Shown piece by piece: positions 1 to 9,328 of a DNA stretch of 64,000 nt (position 1 is the stretch's first letter; every line of letters starts with the position of its first letter). The position numbers and the translations under genes were made by a program. This DNA is from Euglena gracilis (taxonomy: Eukaryota; Euglenida; Euglenophyceae; Euglenales). The stretch is taken from assembly GCA_039621445.1 (NCBI GenBank), contig CP154956.1, positions 20,859,295 to 20,923,294 on the forward strand, given 5' to 3'. Below the pieces are notes generated by a model. It searched no databases. It was given only the letters and a program-made list of their open reading frames with translations, and was not told the origin of the DNA.

Positions 1-1089
1 CATGGGTAACACACCAATATCTACACTTGGTAGTTTTTCACACTCCACAACTCCATTTGGCACTTCTTCGCAATTCACGAATGTGATTCGAGCACTGCAG
101 TGCAAAAGCGTAGTCTATCTTTTCAGATTTGCGCGTAGTGCTCCCCATGCGCATATCGCGTTTACCTCTTCTTGCACGTGTCGACCTTCACGCACATAGT
201 GCGAATTCTGCGCATATCGCGCACTCCGCGCTATGGCGCATCACCAATGACTGGGTATATGCCCAACACACCCGTGCCTCCATGGATCTAGTCCTATGGC
301 CGTGTGTGTGGATGATACACAACTCCGATGTCCTGTGTTACAGCATCTTCCCCCTTCAGGGTGTTGAGCAGATCTGCAAGTACACGAAGGACACCTGGAA
401 TGCTATTCAGTTTGGTCAATATATATTTTTGAACATTGGTTTTCAAAAATCGCTGATATGACGGATTCTTTTTATTTGACCTTACAAACTGGTTTTACTG
501 GTTTTACTGGTTTTAAAATATCCGCTATCGAGGAAAAGGTCCTCGTTTCGGGGAGGGAAGGGGGATGAGAGCACCGAGGATGAATTGGCAGAACACAGGA
601 ATGTGATTCGCGCGATACGTGCCATTTCCTCTAGGAAGTTCACCATAGGCCACAAAGCCGGCTGCGATATGGAGTAGGGGGGTCTGAGGACTGAGGGCAC
701 GGACCTCTGGGCTGATGAACAGATGGATGTAGGAACTGATCACCCCCCCCGCCAATCGGACGTTTTTTCCGGAACCGGAAAATTTTCGTGTCCACCACTC
801 CCTGCGCGAAAGTTTTGCTTGGAATGCTGATTAAAGGAATCAAAGTTAATGTAACGGTTGGCGCGACAACAATTTTATGACGGGGAGGACGATGTCCAAA
901 ACACATCTGAAGTCACCACCGCACATGGGGCTGCTGTCAGCGGTCATAATTGTGATTTCATTCTTGGCATGAGCCAAGAGGGGGGTGGGTAAAATTTCTT
1001 TGCGGAAAAGAAGAGGGATTCGACTCCCTGTGGCGACTAAAATTTCGGCATGTGCACAAAAGTTTTAAGTTTTCATTTCTGCTTGGACC
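1..1089. other. No gene recognised
   Basis: Only short overlapping ORFs occur on both strands, none with a recognisable motif or a consistent frame. The first 250 bases repeat a loose theme of cgcatat / gcgcatatcgcg words. I see no RNA gene or repeat that I can name. Confidence 0.5.
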
Positions 1090-2377
1090 AAACGTTCAAT
1101 GAGGGGTACACAAAGCGAAGGGTCGGGTGCCCCCACAATGCCAAACGTTTTTGGGTACTTGGTCATTCGAGGCAAATATCGCCGGGTCAGGTGTCATTTT
1201 AAGTTTTCCTTCCTACGGCAACACCGATCGGTGGTGGATTATCCTTAACACGGTTTGTGCACCACCCCCCGCGCACGAACGACGCCCCAAAACATATCCT
1301 CAAGGACGTCAGCCAGGACTTCCCCCCGCATTTCCACAACGTTTTGCACAACCGAAAACACCGTTTTCTACCCTAGGCGTAAAGAAAAAGCTGCCTCTTT
1401 ACCCAACTGCACCTTTACCGCTCGCTTCCCATGCAGTAGGAAAAGCCAGTAGCTTAACCCCGCACGGTTTGCTGGGTTTCAAGACGAATTGATGCATTCT
1501 CTTTATACGCGCATTTGCGATTACCGCGACATTGGTCACAACCTTCTAACGCCTTTGATAAATTTTTGGGGAGACACTATCCTATGGATGTATCTTGCCC
1601 TAAAACTTATCCCGCTTGTTGCAGATAAGTTTTTTTGACGATCAAGCGTCAGTCACATTCATTGTACCTGTGAGTCCCGAAGCGTAATGGCTTCACAATT
1701 TGACTTATGGTGGGACCTTCTTTGGTGGGACCTACAAAACGATGTTAATCTATTCCAGAATTTCCGTGGCGTAGTGTTTCCACCTTTCCAAGAAATCGTT
1801 TTTCGTGTTTGTTTCTTTGACGCATTTACCGTTTTCCCAAACTCCCATCCTGAATGTTAGTGTGTTAGATCATACCGACCATGTGGGGCCCGATCCGGTC
1901 TTTCTCCATACTTCCGTAGGCATTTCCTGTTCTCCCCCCCATGTGGTTGATGTGACCCATAAACAGTTCACGCTTGCGATTTAGACCCCGCTCTTCGCTG
2001 ACCTTTTGGCGTTTGTAAAATTGAACTTAAAGAAGGCGCAAAACTAATGCATCGGAATTTTTTGGTTGATCAGGAGAAAGAGATATAGCTCTCAATGAAA
2101 TGATTGAAAAGCTCCTAGAGCGGAAGTGGATCATCCCTCCTAAGTTTGAACGGACCTCCCAAACTTTTGTTGTTACCAAGCCCCCTGACCCATCAGGTCA
2201 GAAATCGTAGAGGTTGGTACTGGATTATCAGTACAAAAATACGAAACGAAGGATGACGCATTCCCCCTACCGTTAGTTGTGGACCTCATCCCAAAACAAG
2301 CGGAAATCTGCTTGTGGTCGATTTTCAACCTGGAGGATTGTTTCCACGAAATTGCATCTGGATCCCGATTCACAATG
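1090..2377 (+). pseudogene. E1: decayed Ty3/gypsy-type pol fragment (protease region to start of RT)
   Basis: This is a relic of the same family as E2. The stretch around 1130-1480 aligns by eye with 18,090-18,430 (words such as TFLGTWSFEANI against NFLGSWSYESSI). The stretch 1,600-2,350 aligns with 19,370-20,100. The RT start is readable at about 2,085-2,350: a MIEKLL..KWIIPP segment, then VTKPPDPSGQK, a tyrosine-rich DYQY word and the start of the palm, against DYRYLNSQTKDDPFPLPPMD in E2. It has in-frame stops and shifts and ends abruptly at about 2,377, where the dispersed repeat begins. The roughly 900 bases that E2 carries between its two aligned parts are missing here. Identification rests on protein similarity read by eye. 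Confidence 0.6.
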
Positions 2378-2612
2378 TAAAAAAGGCTCTTGCCCTTTTG
2401 CTGGGACTGTGCTTCTCAAAAAATCTCTATTTGACTTCTTATTGAATTTCCTCAAAACATCTCATAACTTGGTACTTCCACTGCACGCACGCCCATTTGA
2501 AGCAAACGTGGACAATGTTGTGTGCTGATTGCCTGCAAAGCAAACAACCAGAATTTGTTACAAAAAATGTACTTGCGCGCGCTGCCAGTTGGGCCAGGCT
2601 TAATTACATAAT
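2372..2612 (+). repeat. Dispersed repeat R, copy 1
   Basis: This segment is repeated in the same orientation at 4,312-4,556 with roughly 80% identity by eye. Both begin tgtaaaaaagg and end near gttgggccaggcttaatta. No coding content is seen. Copy 1 starts exactly where relic E1 is cut, so R is either an inserted short element or a solo LTR. The family is not identified. Confidence 0.7.
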
Positions 2613-3216
2613 GTGTAGGGACATTACAAATGACGCACTCCCATTACCAAAAGGATACCCAGCCTCCATACTTGACTTCCTTGGCCGTTGGAATTGTCTT
2701 TCACAGGGGGAGGAGGCATCTCCAAAGAGTCGAACTCTCCAAGCCCCACGGACTCGGTGCCGACGAATCTCCATCAATGAGGAGGGCATCAAGTCGTGAG
2801 CCACTGTCCCTCACCTATGTCTCAGAGGGAGGCATCAACTCATGAGCCAACTCTCCCCTCCACCTTTCTTGTAAACAGGTCGGGTAGGGCACATCTGTGG
2901 AGCGAACTCTCCCCGCACTCACCCTCGAACATCAACCACAAACACAACCCTCACAAATCTTCCCGAAATAAAAATTTGAATTAAGTCACGATTCTCACAA
3001 TCCACTGCGAGATCAAATTCTATTTCGGTTCCCTCTTCCGCCCAAAGCTCGAGATCTTCACCCGAACGCCGCCTTGCCACTCATCTCTTCGCCGGGGGGG
3101 CGGCAGCAGAAGCGAGGGCACACTCTGATGGGTTACGTTCTCCAGGTCCTGTCCACCATTATTTCGTAATCGCACATGCCACACAGGGACATCCTACTAG
3201 GGAGCCGGCATAGGCT
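2613..3216. other. No gene recognised
   Basis: This is intergenic-looking sequence. Words such as ggaggcatc and gagccaactctcccc recur two or three times between 2,705 and 2,920, suggesting an imperfect short tandem duplication. I see no coding or RNA signal. Confidence 0.4.
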
Positions 3217-3405
3217 GTGGACATGGCAGCAGCGTACATGCAAGGCCGGGGAATCTCTCCAGGAGCCTCACTGACCCTGGAGACCTCTGGCTGCAGCTGC
3301 CTTCGCCTTCTCCTTCATGAAGATGGCGTCTTCCATCTGGCAGCCTCATCTTCCGTCATCCTATCCACTCATCTCTCTCCTCCCTTATCGTCCTCAGGTC
3401 CAGCT

Positions 3406-3867
3406 TCAGGGCCCAGTACCCAGTTGGGCTGTAAAGCTGTCCAGAGAACCACTTTGGCTGGGAGTTGTACGTCTCGTCACATGGGGCTGGAAGTCATTCC
3501 ACATCTTCCTCGTCTTCATTTTGTTGACTCTGTGGATCAGCAGCGCCACATCCATCTGCCCGTACAGGAGGAGGCTGCGGGCCACGTCCACACCTCGGAA
3601 CAGCACCAGCACCAACTCTTCTGGCGACAGCGTCAGGATGGAGATGCACTTCTCCAGAGGCAGCCTCAGCCTCACGTTATTCATCAGGGCTGTCGACACA
3701 TGTCCACCAGGGGCGTCACCACCTCGGGCATCATGTAGTCCACTGTCATGTCGGACTTGGTCATCTTGTGTGCGGCAGACAGGAGATCCTACGGGGGTAC
3801 GATGCCGGCGCGTAGTACCAAGCCGAGCATCGCTCGAGTACCTTTTTCGGTAAGGCACTGGGCTCAC
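3406..3867 (-). CDS. Unidentified GC3-rich ORF, possibly a host exon or gene relic
   Basis: The minus-strand frame of 153 codons has a C-terminal two thirds that reads like real protein (for example LEKCISILTLSPEELVLVLF and GQMDVALLIHRVNKM), with strong G/C preference at third positions. Neighbouring transposon relics use A/T-rich codons. A second frame just upstream (around 3,700-3,780) reads TKSDMTVDYMMPEVV and would join it after a one-base shift, so this is either an exon boundary or a broken gene. I recognise no family. It lies between two copies of repeat R. It could also be a fortuitous GC-rich ORF. Confidence 0.3.
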   Translation of the reverse strand: MSPVPYRKRYSSDARLGTTRRHRTPVGSPVCRTQDDQVRHDSGLHDARGGDAPGGHVSTALMNNVRLRLPLEKCISILTLSPEELVLVLFRGVDVARSLLLYGQMDVALLIHRVNKMKTRKMWNDFQPHVTRRTTPSQSGSLDSFTAQLGTGP

Positions 3868-3911
3868 CGTGGGAGATCGTGGGTTCGAGACCCAGGTCCC
3901 GCCGTGTGAGT
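3842..3911 (+). ncRNA. tRNA-like / SINE-like sequence with Pol III B box
   Basis: A good B box (GGTTCGAGACC) sits in a T-arm with a 4-bp stem, followed by a pyrimidine-rich acceptor-like strand (gtcccgcc). No matching 5' acceptor strand or convincing A box was found upstream, so this is not an intact tRNA gene. It may be a tRNA-derived SINE fragment or chance. Confidence 0.3.
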
Positions 3912-4311
3912 CCTAATCGATCACGTCAGGGCAGATGGAATACCGCGTGGAGCGATCGGCGCGTGAGGCTGTGCACGTGGACGAACGTTGATTGGTCTGT
4001 TTGCCACGTGATTGGCCCTTCGCTAGCGGAAGAGCCACGGCAAGTAGCATGGACTGCCGCGTGGCCGTCCAACAGCGTGTGGCTAATCCTACACACACAC
4101 CTGCAGCTTCCCCTTCAGCCACAAGCCTCAGCTGGGCATGTCTCAAGGCCGTCTCGGCAAGGCCCCCCTTGCCACTTCTGGCACGGCCCCCATGGCCATC
4201 TCTGGCATGTCTGCAAAGGCCATCCTGGCCATGCGTGATACCTTCTGAGGTCTCCGGCGCAGCGTCACCTTGACCACGTCCTTCTCCATGGGCAACACCC
4301 ATACAACTTTT

Positions 4312-4556
4312 GTGTAAAAAAGGGCCTTGCCCTTTTGCGGGGAATGGGCTTCTCAAAAAAGAACTCTCTTTTACTTCTTATTGAATTTCCTCATAATATC
4401 TCATACCTTGGTACTGCCACCGCGCGCACGCACGTGTGAGGCGAACATGAACAAAATTGTACGCTGATCGTCAGCATAGCAAACAACCAGAAATTTTTAC
4501 AAAAAATATCATTGCGTGCAATCCGCCAGTTGGGCCAGGCTTAATTAATTCCAGAA
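4312..4556 (+). repeat. Dispersed repeat R, copy 2
   Basis: Direct repeat of 2,372-2,612, with the same start (tgtaaaaaagggcc) and end (ttgggccaggcttaatta). The two copies bracket about 1.7 kb containing the GC3-rich ORF and the tRNA-like sequence. I cannot tell whether they are LTRs of one element or independent insertions. Confidence 0.7.
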
Positions 4557-4639
4557 TGCGTGGAATTCCATTTCCAAAGTTGGTCATTGGGGGTGACAAA
4601 TGTGATGAGTTTATTTTGTCATTTCACTCAAACCGACTT

Positions 4640-6395
4640 GCCAAAACCACTCCTTAGGTTGAGTTTGAAGTTCCATCGACGTTGGGCCAAATTTATGACC
4701 ATTTGTTCCTTGTTTGTTGAAAAATCCGAATGAATTTTCACACGGTCGTTGACCTTTTTTGTTGGCCCACCATTATTTTCGATTGGCTTTCCTTCTTCTC
4801 CTCCAAAAATTTTGGAGAACAAAGGGTGTGGGTATTTCATTTGGGGTAGCCCTCCACCAACCCAATTTCCACGAATTCATTCTCTTGTTTGTGAATTTGC
4901 ATGAAGTCCTTTTCACTCATTGGCCAACATTTGCCACGGGTCACCCACCCCTTGAAGTCATCCTTGAATTCCAAATCACACTGGGCGAGTTCACAAGCCC
5001 GGTAGAGGACCAAAACTTTCCATGTACTTTCAAGGAGCACTTTCAATTGTGGTTCCTTTTCAAAACGGGCTAGGTCACCTTGCAAGTTACCATGAAGGTT
5101 CTCGGTTAACAAACCATCTTTTTGTTGTGGGGGGATTTGTTCCAAAAGCCTTTCACATACCCTGGAGAACTATTGACACGAAACAGTGAAGGGTGAAGAG
5201 GGAATACCTCGGATTTCCATACCATCGGTTCCATTAGTTCCTTTGACGTCGAAGTTCACCTCTTCATTGGCGTGTAGCCAAGTTTGATTGAAGCTTGTAG
5301 TCCTCTTGGTGAAGCTGAATTCCACTACTATGGATAGTTCGGCTCCAAGCTGTGTGACACTTGAAATTTTCTCCATTAAAAAAATGAATCGTGTGGCAAG
5401 GATGAGATGGGGAAACGTGGGGAGATAACGGGATTTCATCAATATCTACTTGAATCTCTCTTTCCATGCTCTCCACGCTCACTTTGGGGTACTTTTTGAC
5501 TTCACTCACCAAAGGCTCAAAATGAAAATACATTTCACGATCTTGGGGTCCAACCGCGAAATAGGGATGCTTTTCGAACTTAGAATACAAAACCAAAACA
5601 ATTGTATTACACTGTGGTGCTGACAATTTTTTTTCTTAAAAATCGGAACGGTAGGTTTCCATGCCATTGGGGACATATGACCTTGGTCAATGCAGAGCTT
5701 TTCCAGAATTGACCTCCAATAACAACATCCAAAATCCGGGCAAACCAAAACCACCCGGAGAGGTTCCATGGACACCTTTGTCAAAGCTCGATCGATGGCC
5801 CGAGAAAGGTGCATTAGCCCACAAACTGGCACTTTTCTTCTCTCCGATCCGACTCCAACCATATAAAAATGTGTTGTTAGCCCAGGAACAATAAGTACTT
5901 TTTGGGAAATTCCTGTTTTCTTGGAAATAGGTCCACCTCGATGTCAAAATCGTTTATTTCCAAACAAGAAAGCGCATCCTTTTGACATCGGGGTTAAGAG
6001 TGTGGCTTTCCCTTTATAAAATTTGGTAGATTCGGTTAATCCTTGAACCATCGTTTTGTATCAAGGGGTACCTATTCCCTTCCACGAGCAACTTGCAAGG
6101 AGGGGGTTGTCTCAAAAGACCACCGAATTTTTCATTGGTCAAGGAATCCGTGCCCAAAACGGCTTCAAAAGCGTTGGTTGAAATAACGAACGCCTCTTGC
6201 TTCAAAACACTCTCACCAAATTGGAGAGTGAGCTCGACGGTTCAATCCGAAAAAAATGACGTCTCCATTTCCAACTTGGATGGGAACTACCGTCGATCTG
6301 ATGAAAGCACCTGGTGGCACAAATTTCCGGGCAGTGTCACTTATCGTTACGCCAGTGTCGATAGTGGCCTTGATGTAATTCCCATTGATGGTCAC
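4640..6395 (-). pseudogene. D1: decayed pol relic (protease, adenine-methyltransferase-like domain, start of RT)
   Basis: Read from 6,395 leftward, the translated pieces follow family C pol in order. They are a retropepsin (ATIDTGVTISDTARKF near 6,350), its tail (ISTNAFEAVLGTD near 6,160), the methyltransferase-like domain (ASLWANAPFS near 5,840, then VVLVCPDFGCCYWRSILEKL near 5,740), a linker (LLTENLHGNLQGDLARFEKE near 5,090) and the RT entry (GKCWPMSEKDF near 4,920). There are multiple frameshifts and stops. The relic abuts the 5' LTR of C1 at 6,396, which suggests that C1 inserted into it. It is a sister family to C rather than a C copy. Confidence 0.7.
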
Positions 6396-6600
6396 TGCGG
6401 ACTATTTGCTTACCCGATCACCTTACCAACTGCCAAACCGACTTTTGTATTCCTAATTCAAACTTTTCCCCGCAGACTGCTGGCTCTTGTGTTATGTCTT
6501 CAAATTGATTTGCGATTACGTCTTTGGGACAATTGGGATATCAAGAAAATTGGGAATCCGAGGATTTCGAGAAAAACAAAAGAATACTCTGAGACGTCCA
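6396..6600 (+). repeat. 5' LTR of family C copy C1
   Basis: It is bounded by TGCGGACTATTT and GAGACGTCCA, and aligns along its length with the 191-bp LTRs of the intact copy (55,950-56,140 and 62,809-62,999, opposite strand), but is diverged and slightly longer (205 bp). The primer-binding site follows four bases later (TGGTCGCAGAGG, 6,605-6,616). No 3' LTR is present because the element is cut at about 11,857. Confidence 0.85.
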
Positions 6601-6604
6601 AAGT

Positions 6605-6616
6605 TGGTCGCAGAGG
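6605..6616 (+). promoter_or_regulatory. Primer-binding site of C1 (initiator tRNA-Met type)
   Basis: TGGTCGCAGAGG differs at one base from the complement of the common eukaryotic initiator tRNA-Met 3' end (TGGTAGCAGAGG). The same sequence and spacing occur in the intact minus-strand copy. Confidence 0.65.
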
Positions 6617-7032
6617 TTTGTTGTTCCAGTCGTCCAAGACGTCTTCGAGGAGATTCAACAATGTTTCTGGTTGTTGAAATTCCAGAAGATGGACTTCCTG
6701 AAGGCACGGTTAACCGAGATGCTGGTACAGAACAACACCTTCAACAGGAAGTTGACATTGAAGCTGTGGTCAACAAGTTCCCTGTGGAGAATTCAACAAT
6801 CGTTGTATTGGTTACTTGGTTGTTGAAGCTTGTAAGTGCTGCTGTTCACCTTGCTGTCCAGAACAAGATTCTGGTGGAGTCAAGATCTTCACCATCTTGC
6901 TGACCTGGTCCTGAACCAAGTGGTTGGTTTTCTGTTCTGGTTTCTTCAGTTTTGTTTACCTTTTTGGGTTGGCCAGTGTTTCTCCCAGTTTTCAGAGCCA
7001 TTGGTTGAGTTTCTTGAAAGTGATCTGCAGAA

Positions 7033-7861
7033 ATGTCCTCCATTGAAGATTTGGAAAGAAGGTGGCAACAATTGGAAATCAAATCAGCCAGCAGCAGTCA
7101 GTCTGTGTTTAGACCTGTGAACCCAATCACCCAGGTTGAAACATTTCTGAAGCAAATTGTGGATCCAAATTCCAGCAACCCCAGCCAAAGTTCAACCCAA
7201 AGTTCAATATTACCCCCTGTGAAATTGCCTGCGTTTGATGGTGCAAATTGGCCAGAGTTTTTGAAAGATTTTGGCAGATGGTCACATATGGCACAAAGTG
7301 GGGCCCCCATACCTGAGGTATGGGGGTGGTATGGGGTATGGGGTATGGGGTATGGGGTATGGGGTATGGGGTATGGGGTATGGGGTATGGGGTATGGGGT
7401 ATGGGGTATGGGGTATGGGGTATGGGGTATGGGGTATGGGGTATGGGGTATGGGGGTGGTATGGGGGCTGCACTTTTGCCATGACTCCTCCAAGGTGAAA
7501 AAAACTGGTTGAAAAAGTGATGGATGAGAATGATGATTTTGAAAAAGTGCTGTTGGAAATTGCACAATTGTTCCCCACACTGGAAAATGACGTGACCTTG
7601 AGATCTGCCATTGAGAAATTGCCATCACTTTCACAGAACCGTGAACCCCAAGACATCAAGAAACTTTTCATTAAGTTGGACAATTTCATTGCCAGGTTGA
7701 GTCCCCGGGCCATGAGTGAACAGGGAAAGTTTCTGGTTTTGCTGAGGAAATTACACCCCAGAATGTATTAAGACATCAGGGCAGACATATTTTACAAACA
7801 GCGTTCTGAGACATTCACAGATTTGGGAAAAACAATTCTGGAAAAAAGTTCTGAAGATTAG
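7033..7861 (+). pseudogene. C1 gag N-terminal part, interrupted by a G-rich minisatellite
   Basis: The frame starts ATG TCC TCC ATT GAA (MSSIEDLERR) like the intact copy, and matches it through VKLPAFDGANWPEFLKDFGR. It then enters a (TATGGGG)n block and resumes at VMDENDDFEKVLLEIAQLF. About 80 bases of gag are missing and replaced. In-frame stops follow after HPRMY (7,769) and after EKSSED (7,859). The intact homologue is a capsid-type gag region with the GxxWPEFLxxFxRW signature typical of LTR-retrotransposon gag. Confidence 0.85.
7311..7466 (+). repeat. (TATGGGG)n minisatellite inside C1 gag
   Basis: About 20 head-to-tail copies of a 7-base G-rich unit, flanked on both sides by gtatgggggtggtatggg variants. 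It interrupts and partly replaces gag of C1; the homologous region at 62,040-62,130 in the intact copy has none of it. The ORFs running through it on both strands are artefacts of the repeat. Confidence 0.95.
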
Positions 7862-9328
7862 TTGGAGAGAAATTTGCTGAAAAAAGAAAATCTCAGACCA
7901 TTGATTGAAAGACCCCCTGACCAATCTGAAAAAGTTGGTGAAAATGTCCCAGAATCTGGAAAAGGTGGAAAATCTGGTGGAAAAGGAAACGGCAAAGGAA
8001 AAGGCAAAGGCAAGGGTGAAAGAAAAGTTGATGACAGGCCAGCCCCACGGTTTGGAGCCACAATTTTCTGTCGATTTTGTCACAAAAAGGGGCATTATGA
8101 AGACAGATGTTGGTCAAAAGAAAAGTTTGAGAAAAAGAAGGCAGCAGCCCAGAACCGGGCAGGCAAAGGGACCCCTTCGGTTCAACCCCAGGGAGTGCAA
8201 ACCCAGGTTACCCCCAGGGAGAGAACCCCAAAAAGAGAAAAGCTGATGCTTTGCAGTTGCTCCAGATGGTGTGTAAGACTTATCTTTTTCCAAAAAAAGG
8301 TTTATGGAAAGGAAATTCAAACCATTTTGGACACAGGGGCAACCATTACTGCAGTTTCTAAGAAATGTGTTCCTGAGAATAAAATTCAGCGAAGTGCTGC
8401 GGTACCCCTGCAGATCGGCAACGGTGAGTACATCTTTTCAGAAGGAGTGTGTGAGGTGAGTTTGGAGTTGGGGCGAAAAACACTAAGACTTAAAGCGGTT
8501 GTGGTTGAAACAAATGCCTTTGAGGCAGTGTTGGGGACTGACTTCACAGAAAGTGAGTTTTTTGGAGGGTTGCTGACCAGACCCCCCAGAATCATCATCG
8601 AAGGTGAGGAGTTTTTACTTCAGAGCCATGATGGGGACCACACCATCAAAAGAATTTTCAGAATTTTCAAGACAGAAAGCTACACTTTGGTCAAGCCAGT
8701 GAAGTCAAAAGCTTTGGATGAATTAAAGATTTCTGAGGGTCAGATTTGCATTGATCTTTTTGCAAACCACCTGAACCACACACAGTCTTTGCACATGACA
8801 AAATGGAATTCAGCCTACAGGTATTCATTGGAAAAGTTGTTGTCTTACAGTGGTGCTTCCAAGTTTCTGTGGGCAAACCCCCCCTTCAGCCAACTAAGCA
8901 AAGTGGTGACTAAGGTGTGCATTGAGGAAACAAAAATGGTCCTGGTAAACCCAGACTGGGTGGACCAGTACTGGTCCCCCCTGCTGGAAAGGGTGACTGT
9001 GGCCAGGGTGAAATTTTCAAGTGGGGTTCCCTTGTTTGTGGGTGACAGGTGCAAAAAGGTGCTGCCCTCCCCCCTGTGGAACACTTTTGTGAGTGTGGTG
9101 GACACAGTGCAATTCAAAGTGCATTTTGAGCTTTTGGACCCCAGTATTGTCAGTTGGCTCAGAAAAGTTTCAAGAAATTGGAGATTGGATGAACTGAGAG
9201 GAGAGATCAGAAAGTACCCCACAGTGGATGATGCAATTCAAGTGGATTTCCCAGATCTTCCTGATGTCCCCCCCCGAGCTGCAGGCATCCCAGCCTGCCA
9301 GCCCACCTGCAGGTCAGAAAGTTTTTGA
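7862..9328 (+). pseudogene. C1 zinc knuckle, retropepsin and adenine-methyltransferase-like domain
   Basis: The open stretch of 488 codons follows an in-frame stop. In order it has a Gly/Lys-rich basic tract, a CCHC zinc knuckle (CRFCHKKGHYEDRCW, about residues 78-92), a retropepsin with the active-site triad in ILDTGATITA (gac at 8,330), and a domain with the signature IDLFANHLNH ... FLWANPPFS ... MVLVNPDWVDQYW (about 8,750-9,130). The last domain resembles the Dam-like methyltransferase module known mainly from DIRS-type elements and phages; NPPF corresponds to the adenine-methyltransferase [DNS]PP[YFW] motif. In family C it lies between protease and RT. The frame then closes after a shift at about 9,260-9,330. 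Confidence 0.8.

Noticed and set aside
3842-3911. Complete tRNA gene
   Set aside because: Only the T-arm/B box is convincing; no matching acceptor 5' strand or anticodon arm.
7098-7713. ORFs with repeated GMGYGVW or PIPHTPY
   Set aside because: Produced by the 7-base (TATGGGG)n repeat; the true frame is family C gag.
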